Positions 16,741 through 25,521 of a DNA stretch of 64,000 nucleotides are shown in pieces; positions within the stretch are counted from its first letter, which is position 1; every line of letters starts with the position of its first letter. The stretch covers positions 1-64,000 of the forward strand of contig JANQSG010000024.1 of assembly GCA_028284185.1 (NCBI GenBank), in the 5' to 3' direction. Source of the DNA: Kangiella sp. Lineage in GTDB: Bacteria; Pseudomonadota; Gammaproteobacteria; Enterobacterales; Kangiellaceae. Under the pieces are notes generated by a model. That model saw only the letters and a program-made list of their open reading frames with translations. It had not been told where the DNA came from and searched no databases. The translations under genes and the position numbers were made by a program.

Positions 16741-16902
16741 ATGGCTGTTATCGATAATGATTCTAAAGCACGTTTGGAAAAATTTGTTAGGCATCAAGAA
16801 CGGGATGAAGTAGATGCTGAGGATATCTTTTTAGACTTATGTCGGGTATTGATTTTAATGTTGGTGGTTTTTGCTATTATTTATGGTATCGGCTTTAACT
16901 AG
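16741..16902 (+). CDS. Small single-span membrane protein, 53 aa
   Basis: An ATG with AAGGAGCTGGTT before it opens a 53-residue frame. Residues 1-30 are charged (SKARLEKFVRHQERDEVDAE), and residues 33-51 form a membrane span (LCRVLILMLVVFAIIYGIG). The strong Shine-Dalgarno sequence, spacing and the charged-then-hydrophobic pattern support a real gene. It overlaps the 3' end of the convergent heptosyltransferase gene by 8 bp. I do not recognise a family. Confidence 0.75.
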   Translation: MAVIDNDSKARLEKFVRHQERDEVDAEDIFLDLCRVLILMLVVFAIIYGIGFN

Positions 16903-17944
16903 CCGAGTGGACTAGCTTCTCTACAAGCGCTTCGACTTGGGCAAGACTAATGGCTTGCATTAAGTCATCGCCCTTTAAACGAAGCCCCCAGTCAAGCTGC
17001 TCGGCAGCTGCCCCAAAAGTTTGCTCGGCTAAGGGCGAATAAGCATCGGCAACCAGCTCGGGATAAAGATAAGGTCCGGTTCTTCTAGGATTGCTATGGG
17101 CATAGAGTCCTATTACAGGCGTTCCTTGAGTAACTGCCATATGGGCAGGACCAGAATCAGGGGCAATAACAAATTGTGCTTCCTTTAGTGTTAATAAAAG
17201 TTGCTGTAGGTTGGTTTTTCCCACTAAATTTATTGGTTGATGTTGGCAGTAACCTGTAATTTTATTAGCTAATGTTTTTTCTCTTGGACTAGCGCTGCCA
17301 GTGATAATGACCTTGAGTCCTTGAGTATGGCAAAAGTCATTTATAGCAGCATAATGCTCCACCAGCCAATCACGTTCGGCTTTACTGGCCGCTGGTGAAA
17401 TTACCGCATAAGGCTCTTTAGGTAGCTGCTGTTCAGCCCATTCTTTTATTTGATCTTCTATCGGAATATGCCATTGTGGTTTTGAATCGGCTACTCCAAT
17501 TGCGCGAGCAAAATCACGAAAACCATCTAAAACATGGAAGCCTTGTTCATGGCTAATATGTTTGTTGACGGACAAGGAATGCAGTTCTTTGCTGCGCTTC
17601 TTTGAAAAACCTAATTTGATTTTGGCAGGAATAAAAAAAGCTGCCAGGTTAGCTCGAAAAGCCAGTTGCATTTGCAAAAGAATATCAAAATGGCGATTTT
17701 TTAAGTGCTGTTTTAGATCTTTATAGGCCTGCCAACCTTGTGACTTATCAAAAACTACAAACTCTATATTCGGCAGATTTTTTAATAACTGATATTCAAG
17801 CTTGCCGATAATCCAGGTGATTTTAGCTGTTGGGTAGTGGCGCTGGATAGCTTGCACACTGGAAACTGCATGACAAACATCACCAATAGCAGAAAGGCGC
17901 ATGATGCAAATAGAAGCATGCTCAGCGAGCTTGATAAATTCCAT
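16895..17944 (-). CDS. Glycosyltransferase family 9 protein, heptosyltransferase-like
   Basis: A 349-residue GT9 (GT-B fold) enzyme. The N-terminal motif IMRLSAIGDVCHAV and the C-terminal donor-site motif VIAPDSGPAHMAVTQGTPVIGLY are diagnostic of ADP-heptose:LPS heptosyltransferases. It should add heptose to the inner core on the cytoplasmic face. It is divergent from the Kdo kinase gene, which acts on the same core region. A paralogue is found at 26889. WaaC and WaaF cannot be told apart by eye. Confidence 0.88.
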   Translation of the reverse strand: MEFIKLAEHASICIMRLSAIGDVCHAVSSVQAIQRHYPTAKITWIIGKLEYQLLKNLPNIEFVVFDKSQGWQAYKDLKQHLKNRHFDILLQMQLAFRANLAAFFIPAKIKLGFSKKRSKELHSLSVNKHISHEQGFHVLDGFRDFARAIGVADSKPQWHIPIEDQIKEWAEQQLPKEPYAVISPAASKAERDWLVEHYAAINDFCHTQGLKVIITGSASPREKTLANKITGYCQHQPINLVGKTNLQQLLLTLKEAQFVIAPDSGPAHMAVTQGTPVIGLYAHSNPRRTGPYLYPELVADAYSPLAEQTFGAAAEQLDWGLRLKGDDLMQAISLAQVEALVEKLVHSAS

Positions 17945-17957
17945 AGGAAATCATAAT

Positions 17958-17987
17958 TTGAGTCTTGTTTGAAGTTTAATGTATAGT
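17958..17987 (+). promoter_or_regulatory. Putative promoter for the Kdo kinase gene
   Basis: TTGAGT at 17958-17963 and TATAGT at 17982-17987 with an 18-bp spacer precede the GTG start at 18021. The site lies in the 76-bp divergent region with the heptosyltransferase gene. Confidence 0.4.
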
Positions 17988-18020
17988 GAGCAATAAACCA
18001 AACGCAAATCACCCATTCTT

Positions 18021-18740
18021 GTGAAGCTGAAAAAGATAAACTCACGGCAATGGTTGGTAATGGATAAAAAATACCAACAGATTGTTTCCAGGGATTGGTT
18101 TGATATTGATTATTGGCACCAACAGCAAGCCGTTGATGGCGAATCTGTTGGGCGTGGTGTCACCTATTTTTTTCATCAGCAAAAAAAGCGATTCGTTTTA
18201 CGTCAGTACCGACGTGGCGGCTTTTTGGGTAAATTAGTTAAGAACAGTTATCTCTATAATGGTATTAAAAATACCCGAGCCTACCAGGAACTAAAGCTGT
18301 TAAAAAAGCTTAGAAAAGCGGCTTTGCCGGTGCCTAAACCGGTGGCAGCCTTGATTCAAGTTGAGGGTTGGTATTATCGGGCTTCAATTATTATTGGCTT
18401 AATAAAAAATGCAGAAGATCTTTTCCATTACTTGAAAAAGTCAGCCCTTAGTGACGAACAGTGGCAGCAGGTAGGTTTTATGATTCGTCAATTTCATAAT
18501 CAAGGTTTGTATCATTCCGATCTCAATATTCATAACATTATGTTGAATAAAAAAGGTAAGTTTTGGTTAATTGATTTCGATAAAGGCAAATTTATTAAGC
18601 CTAATCATCCGCAGTTAGAAGATAATTTGCGGCGCTTGTTGCGTTCTTTGAGAAAAGAAAAAGGCAAGTGTCCGGATTTCCAGTGGCAAGAATCAGATTG
18701 GGCCTGGCTACTTCAAGGTTACGCCTCTAGTTCAAAATAA
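18021..18740 (+). CDS. kdkA: 3-deoxy-D-manno-octulosonic acid (Kdo) kinase
   Basis: A 239-residue kinase-fold protein of the KdkA/WaaP family. It has VLRQYRRGGFLGKL near the N-terminus, the catalytic loop YHSDLNIHNIML (Asp, Asn) and the metal-binding IDFDKGK. KdkA phosphorylates Kdo on lipid A, as in single-Kdo LPS types such as Haemophilus. The start is GTG at 18021, since no ATG fits the family start. Its neighbour is a heptosyltransferase-like gene, which fits inner-core assembly. Confidence 0.88.
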   Translation: MKLKKINSRQWLVMDKKYQQIVSRDWFDIDYWHQQQAVDGESVGRGVTYFFHQQKKRFVLRQYRRGGFLGKLVKNSYLYNGIKNTRAYQELKLLKKLRKAALPVPKPVAALIQVEGWYYRASIIIGLIKNAEDLFHYLKKSALSDEQWQQVGFMIRQFHNQGLYHSDLNIHNIMLNKKGKFWLIDFDKGKFIKPNHPQLEDNLRRLLRSLRKEKGKCPDFQWQESDWAWLLQGYASSSK

Positions 18741-18822
18741 GCATCAAGTCTTTGATAAGCTTTGTAACATTCTAATAGCCTTTCTTGACGGTAATTTTTA
18801 TTATTTAGGCTAAGCTCATAGT

Positions 18823-19758
18823 ATGGGCTTGCCAAAAATTCTGTTTATTTTTTTACTTCTCTGGTTGCTGATTCAGTCAGAAGCTACGAATGCTGATTCA
18901 GATAGTTTGATTGATATAGGTGAGAGTCAAATTCATCTTAGCTATCAGGGAAAATTCAGCCATAAACAAAAGCTGATGTTAAACGGCTGGATCGAGGAAA
19001 TGGCACAAGCTGTGGCAACTATCTATGGAGAGTTTCCTTTAGACAAGGCTAAAGTCAAGTTAGTTAGAAGTTATTCCTGGCGTGAGCCAGTACCCTGGGG
19101 TGAAGTGGTGCGTTGGAATAGTAGCCAGATAGTACTGCATGTCAATCCGAGTTTTTCTTACCAACGTATTCGAGCTGACTGGACGGCAGTCCATGAATTA
19201 AGCCATTTGCTTTTGCCTTATGTGGGTAGTAAAAACAGTTGGTTTTCAGAAGGCTTGGCAAGCTACTACCAAAACATTGCGCGGGGTAAAGTAGGCTTAT
19301 TAAGCGAACGGGAAACTTTCCAAAAACTATTCCATGGTTTTCGACGTGGTGAACGCAATGCGCAACGGCGACCAATAAAGCTTTCCGAGGCCTCAAGTCG
19401 TCGTGGTAATAATATGCGAGTCTATTGGTCGGGAGCGGCTTATTTTTTAAATGTGGACTTAAAGTTACGACAAGAATCCAATGGTCAACAAAGTTTAGCG
19501 AGTGTTCTAAAGCAGTATAAAAAATGCTGTCTGCCGAATCATAGCGTAACCGCAGTTTGGAAAGTGATTGATAGATTGGATGATTTATCTGGCAGTCGAA
19601 TATTTTCTCGGGAGTATGAGAAAATTATTAACAGCAAGCGTTTTCCTGATTATGAGAAAAGCTTTGAACAGTTGGGCATCAAAACTGGATGGGGTGGAAT
19701 TTCTTTTGAGAGGGATGAAAAAAAAGCCAAATTTCGCCGTCAGTTTTTTGAGATCTAG
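18823..19758 (+). CDS. Exported HExxH metallopeptidase-like protein
   Basis: A 311-residue protein with a signal peptide (about 1-23). The zinc motif HELSH (in WTAVHELSHLLLPY) is followed about 20 residues later by SEGLASYY, whose Glu is placed as in gluzincins (third zinc ligand). The C-terminal half has no recognised domain. It would act in the periplasm or outside; substrate unknown. It stands alone between kdkA and a convergent DUF3667 gene. Confidence 0.75.
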   Translation: MGLPKILFIFLLLWLLIQSEATNADSDSLIDIGESQIHLSYQGKFSHKQKLMLNGWIEEMAQAVATIYGEFPLDKAKVKLVRSYSWREPVPWGEVVRWNSSQIVLHVNPSFSYQRIRADWTAVHELSHLLLPYVGSKNSWFSEGLASYYQNIARGKVGLLSERETFQKLFHGFRRGERNAQRRPIKLSEASSRRGNNMRVYWSGAAYFLNVDLKLRQESNGQQSLASVLKQYKKCCLPNHSVTAVWKVIDRLDDLSGSRIFSREYEKIINSKRFPDYEKSFEQLGIKTGWGGISFERDEKKAKFRRQFFEI

Positions 19759-19774
19759 AAAGACTTAAAACCAA

Positions 19775-20980
19775 TTAATTAGCTCCAATAATGACTCCAA
19801 ACATAATGCCCATAGATGTCAATATGGAGATTAGTATGAAGTACAGGAATCCAAAGATTAGGAACCTCCAAAGAGTAGCCCACCAACCACGTTTATAGAA
19901 CCATTTTTGCGATAGGTATAAATATACAATAATAGCAATAGAGAGAAGCTCTTCCATCCAAATGGAGCCTAATGGTGCCCATAACTTGGTTAATTTATAC
20001 CAACCAAGATATAAAAGAACGATACCGAATATAAAACTATGGCTATGCATCAACAAAACAAGATGCTCAACATATAAGCGCTTTGATAGAAAATAAAATA
20101 TAGCAAGCACTAAGGCTAATATTGGGAGCGATAGAAAAAATACCTGAGGTACCATTTCTATTGCTTTTTGTCCTAAAGATAGTCCCCAATTTCTTTTTGC
20201 AACTTGGCGTTCAAACTCGGGTAAGGCTAGAATGGCTGTATAAGAGTCACAAAGTTCTTTGACACCATTATCGATCTTATTATCTAGCCATTGAGGCCAG
20301 ATTTCGAATATTTCATTAGGGGCTTTCTTACAACCAGTTTTGGTATTAAAGGCGCCTTCACCAGTTATAGAGATATCACCAGCATTGCTTTTGGGTGAGG
20401 GTTGTTTGGTGGAGACTTCTTGAGTTTCTTTTTCATTGATGGTTGCTTTGAGTTCTTTAGACTGTTCTTGCTCGGTTTTGGTTGATTCATGGTTATTCCA
20501 ACCTTCCATGAAGTCATTAGCAAACTCTGAGTTGGTTGGATTCACTTTCTGCTTCTTAGTGTCGGCTTTTACACTGCCAGTAAAGCCATCAACAAAACCT
20601 TCTGTAAAGCTCCCTTTATCTTGCTTTTCTGTTTGGTTACTAGAGTTAGTCTGAACGTCATTGAACTCAATTTCAGTAAGACTTAACCCACCAAAGTTGG
20701 TCATTAAGAAAAAGATAATAGACAGTAATAAATAAAGTCTAATAGGTGTAATGTAATGACTTTTGTGATGAGAATTATTGAAATAATCTAAGCTAAGTGC
20801 TGCTGGCTTGGCTAACTTAGCTGCGGTTTTGTAGATTTTGGAGTCATAGCCTAACCAGTCTTCGAGAAATTCCGTAAAAAGCTCTTTAAGGCTACGGTTA
20901 GGACGGAAGTTTTTCTGCCCGCATTGACCGCAAAACTTATCCGCTGTAAAGCGTTCTAATTCACCTTTTTCAGATGTCAT
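19775..20980 (-). CDS. DUF3667-type membrane protein with zinc-ribbon-like N-terminus
   Basis: A 401-residue protein. The start has a CGQCGQKN zinc-ribbon-like pair and RSLKELFTEFLEDWLGYDSK, with KPAALSLDYFNNSHHKSHYI and TPIRLYLLLS; these match the DUF3667 pattern (zinc knuckle, lipid-adjacent helix, YxxPxxxYL). A first span at about 88-104 is followed by a long charged linker (about 110-230) and three to four spans in the C-terminal half. Function is unknown; an inner-membrane location is likely. The inserted linker of over 100 residues is longer than I would expect for the family. Confidence 0.75.
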   Translation of the reverse strand: MTSEKGELERFTADKFCGQCGQKNFRPNRSLKELFTEFLEDWLGYDSKIYKTAAKLAKPAALSLDYFNNSHHKSHYITPIRLYLLLSIIFFLMTNFGGLSLTEIEFNDVQTNSSNQTEKQDKGSFTEGFVDGFTGSVKADTKKQKVNPTNSEFANDFMEGWNNHESTKTEQEQSKELKATINEKETQEVSTKQPSPKSNAGDISITGEGAFNTKTGCKKAPNEIFEIWPQWLDNKIDNGVKELCDSYTAILALPEFERQVAKRNWGLSLGQKAIEMVPQVFFLSLPILALVLAIFYFLSKRLYVEHLVLLMHSHSFIFGIVLLYLGWYKLTKLWAPLGSIWMEELLSIAIIVYLYLSQKWFYKRGWWATLWRFLIFGFLYFILISILTSMGIMFGVIIGAN

Positions 20981-21025
20981 AAGTTATTGATGATTATGAT
21001 TTTATTGCATCATAAAGCAATGGAT

Positions 21026-21253
21026 CTAGTTAGGCAAAATTTGGCTGCGTAAATTAATAATATCGAAATAGTGCAACAACATAATGCCAATGAATAACAA
21101 GCTGCTTAAGGCGATTCGCCATTGTAGCGACTTTAGCAGCTGCTTGCTGGATTCAGGATCGCCTTTGCTTAAAAAGAAAAGTCCGCGAAAAAGGCTGAAT
21201 AAAATAGCCAGCATGAATATAATTATGACTAGTTTTAACCAGGTTAAGCCCAT
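21026..21253 (-). CDS. DUF2909 family twin-span membrane protein
   Basis: A 75-residue protein with two spans (about 5-25 and 48-67) separated by a KGDPESSKQLLKSLQWRIALS loop, as in the DUF2909 family. The family usually sits between coxC and SURF1 genes, so an accessory role in oxidase assembly is likely but unproven. I chose the ATG at 21253, with AAGGA eight bases ahead, over the GTG at 21268. Here it is on the minus strand, divergent from SURF1. Confidence 0.8.
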   Translation of the reverse strand: MGLTWLKLVIIIFMLAILFSLFRGLFFLSKGDPESSKQLLKSLQWRIALSSLLFIGIMLLHYFDIINLRSQILPN

Positions 21254-21370
21254 TACTGTTTCCTTCACATTAAAGTTGGTTAGATTATACGATAATTAGC
21301 GGCTTAATCCGAAACTTTATCTGATGTTGGATATAAAAAGATGTTGAGTATAAAAAGAGGCTGATTTTTT

Positions 21371-22150
21371 ATGGCACATTCTGTTTGGCAGAAAATTTTG
21401 CAACAGCCTGTTTTTCAACTGCCGCTGGGAACTCGGGTATTTGCACCTAAATTGGTTCCTACCTTGGTATTTTTAGTCTTGTTGCCCGTGTTACTGCGTT
21501 TAGGGGTATGGCAGCTGGATAGGGCTCAGGAGAAAAGGGATATTCAAACCAATCTAATGCTTAAATCACAGCAAGAGGCTATTTCGTTACAACAAGCTTT
21601 GAGCCAAGAGAATCCCGATCAAGCAGCTGTGGTGATTTTAGGACAGGCTGTCAGCCAGCAGTTTTTAGTGATTGATAATCAAAAGCAGGGTAAACGTCTA
21701 GGCTACGAAATATTAGCTTTATTTCAGCCGGAAGACTCGAAACAGCCAGTTTTGGTGAGTCGTGGTTGGCTGCCGCGTAAAGATTTTTATGAAAAGGTGC
21801 CTGAAATACCCGAATTTAGTGATTCGATCATTAAAGGTAACCTTTATTTCTCCAAAGGTGCTAATCAAGTAGTGGCTAATAATGCTCAATGGGAACAATT
21901 TGATAATGCTCACCTAATTGGTCAATTTGATATGCAAACAGTTGCGGAAAAAGTTCGGCAAATGGGGTATCATATCGCGCCTTTTGTGGTTAGGCAGCAG
22001 CCGGAGTTGAACTCAATCTTTGTCCGCGAGTGGCCTTTGCTTGCCAGTCCACCACAAAAACATACCGCCTATGCTTTGCAATGGTTTGCGATGGCCTTGG
22101 CTTTGTGCATTATCTATGTGGTGGTGAATGTAAAACGCCGTGTGAATTAA
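21371..22150 (+). CDS. SURF1 family cytochrome oxidase assembly protein
   Basis: A 259-residue protein with two spans, one near the N-terminus (LVPTLVFLVLLPVLLRLGVW, then QLDRAQEKR) and one at the C-terminus (YALQWFAMALALCIIYVVV), enclosing a periplasmic domain with VLVSRGWLP. This is the Surf1 layout. Surf1 helps heme a insertion into subunit I. It opens the second cox block: SURF1, Sco-like protein, ctaA, ctaB, SCO1. Confidence 0.92.
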   Translation: MAHSVWQKILQQPVFQLPLGTRVFAPKLVPTLVFLVLLPVLLRLGVWQLDRAQEKRDIQTNLMLKSQQEAISLQQALSQENPDQAAVVILGQAVSQQFLVIDNQKQGKRLGYEILALFQPEDSKQPVLVSRGWLPRKDFYEKVPEIPEFSDSIIKGNLYFSKGANQVVANNAQWEQFDNAHLIGQFDMQTVAEKVRQMGYHIAPFVVRQQPELNSIFVREWPLLASPPQKHTAYALQWFAMALALCIIYVVVNVKRRVN

Positions 22151-22177
22151 CTTGAATAAATGGGTAAGAGATGAACG

Positions 22178-22798
22178 ATGAGTGATAATTCCAGCTCAAC
22201 AGAACAACAAAGGATCAGGAGTCAAAATCGCCGCGTGGTTTCTGGTTTGATCTTCTTGTTTGTAGTACCAGTGATTCTGGCGTATGTGGCTTTTTATCAG
22301 GGTTGGTTTACTCAGCCAACTCGTAATCATGGCACCTTATTGGAGTCACCATACCCACGTTTTGAACAGTTTTCCTGGTTTAATGCCGAAGGTGAGCCCT
22401 TGCATTTTCGTGATTTTGAGACTCAATGGTGGTGGCTCTATTTCCCAGCATCAAATGAGTGTGATGAGGTGTGTGAGCTTAATATGGAATTTTTGGCTCG
22501 TACCCATCAAGGTATGGGCAAGCGAGTGGAAAAATTAACTCGTTTAGCGATTTTCCCAAGTGAAATTTTATATGCGGAGCGTATTGAAAAGTTTGAGCAG
22601 TTGCAATTAGCAAAAGGTAATGGTCAGCCACATATTGGCGATAAGGTCAAATTAAAGCCTGGTAAGATTTATGCAATGGATGTGCATGGCAATATTTTTA
22701 TGCAGTATGAAGCAGTGAAAACTCAAGATGAAGCGCGTATGCGAGCGAAGGATTTGCGTGATGATATAGTGCGCGCTATGCGTAACACTGGCCTATAA
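22178..22798 (+). CDS. Sco-like membrane-anchored protein with CxxxC
   Basis: A 206-residue protein: a hydrophilic N-terminus, one span (about 21-41), and a periplasmic domain. Residues 85-102 (WWLYFPASNECDEVCELN) look like a thioredoxin/Sco strand followed by the metal motif Cys95-x3-Cys99. The usual distal Sco histidine is not obvious; a His occurs in MDVHGNIFM. It may assist copper delivery to the oxidase, by context between SURF1 and ctaA. Such proteins are common in gammaproteobacterial cox clusters and usually annotated as hypothetical. Confidence 0.7.
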   Translation: MSDNSSSTEQQRIRSQNRRVVSGLIFLFVVPVILAYVAFYQGWFTQPTRNHGTLLESPYPRFEQFSWFNAEGEPLHFRDFETQWWWLYFPASNECDEVCELNMEFLARTHQGMGKRVEKLTRLAIFPSEILYAERIEKFEQLQLAKGNGQPHIGDKVKLKPGKIYAMDVHGNIFMQYEAVKTQDEARMRAKDLRDDIVRAMRNTGL

Positions 22799-22813
22799 AA
22801 AGTAGAACTGATC

Positions 22814-23911
22814 ATGAGCAAAAAAACCTTACGAAATTTAGTGGCATTAGCGATTTTACTGGCTTTGACCGTTATTCTATTAGGGGCTTGGACCCGACTG
22901 AAAGATGCTGGACTTGGTTGTCCTGACTGGCCGGGTTGTTATGGTCATTTTACGGTGCCGCAAGATGCCGAATATATAGCTAAAGCTGAAATTGAGTACA
23001 ACCAAATCTTTGAAGCCGAAAAGGCCTGGCCAGAGATGATCCATCGTCACTTTGCCAAGGGTATTGGCCTGGTCATCATTCTAATTTTTGTGGGAGCATT
23101 TTTAGGCCGCAAAAAAGATCCCTCTATTCCAGTTGTCTTGCCCTGTATTTTGCTACCTTTGGTGATTTTTCAGGGTTTATTAGGGATGTGGACAGTCACT
23201 TTAAAAGTCCATCCTTTTATTGTGATGAGTCATTTGCTCGGTGGCTTTACAGTTCTATCTTTATTGTTTTTGTATTACTTACAGCTACGACCAAAGATTG
23301 TTTCCTTGTCGCAAGTAGTAGCCAAGAAGTTTAAAAATTTAGCTTTGGCTGGGCTGGTTTTAGTGGCTATGCAAATTGCTCTAGGCGGTTGGACTGCTGC
23401 TAACTATGCGGCAACTGTGTGTAAAGATCTGCCGGTTTGTAATTCGGGCTGGACGCAACATGTGAATTTTAAAGCAGGTTTTGATTTGTGGCAAAAAGGT
23501 TTTGAATTTGATGAATTTAAGGCGCATGAGCAAGAAAAATTTGTAGCCGATCTCAACAAATCTCAAGGCAAGCCTTTTAAAAATTACGAAGGTGGAGTCC
23601 TTTCTCATGAAGCCAAAGTTGCTATCCATGTGACCCACCGAATTGGTGCTTATATTATTTTTGCAGTGATTGGTTTATTGGCCATTGTATTGATGCGCGA
23701 AAAGGACAGTATTTTATTGCGTCAATTTGGGCGTGCCATTGCCTTTATGTTATTGCTGCAAATGGCTTTAGGTATTTCCAACGTGGTTTTTGGTCTGCCG
23801 TTGTATGTGGCGGTGGCGCATAATGGTGGTGGCGCTTTATTGTTGCTGACCATGATTGCAACTAACTATTTAGTGAATTGGCAGTTTAAATTAAAAGGCC
23901 AGCGTTCATGA
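22814..23911 (+). CDS. ctaA: Heme A synthase (COX15/CtaA)
   Basis: A 365-residue membrane protein with about eight spans. The family signatures are GAWTRLKDAGLGCPDWPGCYG and the heme-binding histidines in MIHRHFAKG, MSHLLGG, HVTHRIGAY and AHNGGGA. It oxidises heme O to heme A. The stop overlaps the start of ctaB by 4 bp (ATGA at 23908), so translation is coupled. Confidence 0.95.
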   Translation: MSKKTLRNLVALAILLALTVILLGAWTRLKDAGLGCPDWPGCYGHFTVPQDAEYIAKAEIEYNQIFEAEKAWPEMIHRHFAKGIGLVIILIFVGAFLGRKKDPSIPVVLPCILLPLVIFQGLLGMWTVTLKVHPFIVMSHLLGGFTVLSLLFLYYLQLRPKIVSLSQVVAKKFKNLALAGLVLVAMQIALGGWTAANYAATVCKDLPVCNSGWTQHVNFKAGFDLWQKGFEFDEFKAHEQEKFVADLNKSQGKPFKNYEGGVLSHEAKVAIHVTHRIGAYIIFAVIGLLAIVLMREKDSILLRQFGRAIAFMLLLQMALGISNVVFGLPLYVAVAHNGGGALLLLTMIATNYLVNWQFKLKGQRS

Positions 23912-24825
23912 TAGAAAAGAGTTACAAAATCAATCGTCCGGTAACCTGGCGCGACTATTATGAACTGACTAAACCGAAAGTGGTTTACCTATTGGTCTTT
24001 ACTGCCATTGTCGGTATGTTTTTAGCCAATGATGTCAGAACCAGCTGGTTGCCACCCTTAAGTGCCTTGCTTTGGGGTACTATTGGTATTGCTTTTGCGG
24101 CGGGTGCGGCGGCGGTAGTTAACCATGTGGTGGATGCGCGGATTGATACCATCATGGCCAGAACCATGCAAAGGCCAGTTGCCCAGGGGCGGGTCGAACC
24201 CAAAAAAGCGGTACTATTTGCTATTGTGTTGGCTTTAATTGCTATGGGTTTGTTATGGTTCTTAGTGAATCCTTTAACGGCAGTTTTAACTTTAGGTGGC
24301 TTAGTGGGTTATGCCTTTATTTACACTATGTTTTTAAAGCGTGCCACACCACAAAATATCGTAATCGGCGGTTTATCTGGGGCGATTCCACCACTGCTTG
24401 GCTGGACTTCTGTAACTGGTTCAGCGGATCCTTATGCCTGGTTATTAGTCTTGATTATTTTCACCTGGACGCCACCACACTTTTGGGCGCTTTCAATTCA
24501 TCGCATTGAAGATTATGCCAAAGCCGAAATTCCCATGCTGCCAGTTACTCATGGTGAGGAATTTACTAAAACTTCAATTTTGCTCTATTGCATCTTATTG
24601 ATTTTATCGACGTTATTACCTTATTTAACCGGTATGAGCGGTCTGATTTATTTAATTGGTGCCATAGGCTTGGGTTTATGGTTTCTCTATTATTGTATGG
24701 TCCTAAAATATAAAGAAACCGAAGGTGTTGCCATGAAAACTTTTGGTGTTTCGATTGGCTATTTAACTTTCTTGTTCCTGTTTTTACTGGTGGATCACTA
24801 TTTAAAACCTTTTGTGAGCTTTTAA
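23908..24825 (+). CDS. ctaB: Protoheme IX farnesyltransferase (heme O synthase)
   Basis: A 305-residue UbiA-type prenyltransferase with about nine spans. The Asp-rich motif NHVVDARIDTIMARTMQRP and the second motif FTWTPPHFWALSIHRIEDY with AEIPMLPV are diagnostic of CyoE/CtaB. It farnesylates heme B to heme O, the substrate for CtaA encoded just before. Confidence 0.96.
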   Translation: MIEKSYKINRPVTWRDYYELTKPKVVYLLVFTAIVGMFLANDVRTSWLPPLSALLWGTIGIAFAAGAAAVVNHVVDARIDTIMARTMQRPVAQGRVEPKKAVLFAIVLALIAMGLLWFLVNPLTAVLTLGGLVGYAFIYTMFLKRATPQNIVIGGLSGAIPPLLGWTSVTGSADPYAWLLVLIIFTWTPPHFWALSIHRIEDYAKAEIPMLPVTHGEEFTKTSILLYCILLILSTLLPYLTGMSGLIYLIGAIGLGLWFLYYCMVLKYKETEGVAMKTFGVSIGYLTFLFLFLLVDHYLKPFVSF

Positions 24826-24846
24826 CCTTTACTTTTGGGAAAATAT

Positions 24847-25515
24847 ATGCAACAAGCTATGCAAAAAATTCTACAAAAAAATCATGCTCATGTTTTGCTT
24901 TATCTTTTAGTGGCAATAGTCGCGTTGGTGATTGGTTTTCTAAGTTATCGTTTTTTATTAGCACCAAAGTCGCTTGAGTTAATTAATACTTTTCCTAAAT
25001 TGAATCCATTGGTGAGTTTTCAAGGGCAGGATCATAAAGGCCAGACTTTCACTGAAAAAGATTTTATTGGCAATTGGAGTATTGTGTTTTTTGGCTTTAC
25101 TAGCTGTCCTGATATTTGTCCGACTACCATGATGGATATGAATCAAGTGGAAAAAGGGTTGGATGAAAAGTGGAAAAAAGATACACAATTTGTTTTTATC
25201 AGTGTTGATCCGGAAAGAGATACAGTTGAAACCTTGGCTAATTATGTTCCTGCATTCAATAAAACATTTATTGGTATTAATCTGGAGTTAAGCCAATTAC
25301 GTCAACTGACTAAAAATTTAGGTGTGAGTTTTATGAAAACACCGGCACACGATAATAATCCTGATAATTATATGGTTGATCATACTGCGCGTTGGTTTAT
25401 TATCGATCCACTAGGTCGCCGTTATGCTTTGATTAATCCCAGCGATGCTTATGGTAAAGATCTGGTGTCATTGGTGATTTCGGATTATCAATCTCTGCGT
25501 CAACAAGCCCAATAA
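24847..25515 (+). CDS. SCO1/SenC copper chaperone
   Basis: A 222-residue protein with an N-terminal anchor (about 15-38) and a periplasmic thioredoxin-like domain. The copper site is Cys87-x3-Cys91 in FTSCPDICPTTM plus His179 in MVDHTARWFIIDP. Sco1 supplies copper to CuA of subunit II. I use the ATG at 24847; the in-frame TTG at 24835 would add four residues. It ends the second cox block. Confidence 0.93.
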   Translation: MQQAMQKILQKNHAHVLLYLLVAIVALVIGFLSYRFLLAPKSLELINTFPKLNPLVSFQGQDHKGQTFTEKDFIGNWSIVFFGFTSCPDICPTTMMDMNQVEKGLDEKWKKDTQFVFISVDPERDTVETLANYVPAFNKTFIGINLELSQLRQLTKNLGVSFMKTPAHDNNPDNYMVDHTARWFIIDPLGRRYALINPSDAYGKDLVSLVISDYQSLRQQAQ

Positions 25516-25521
25516 TTTTCC

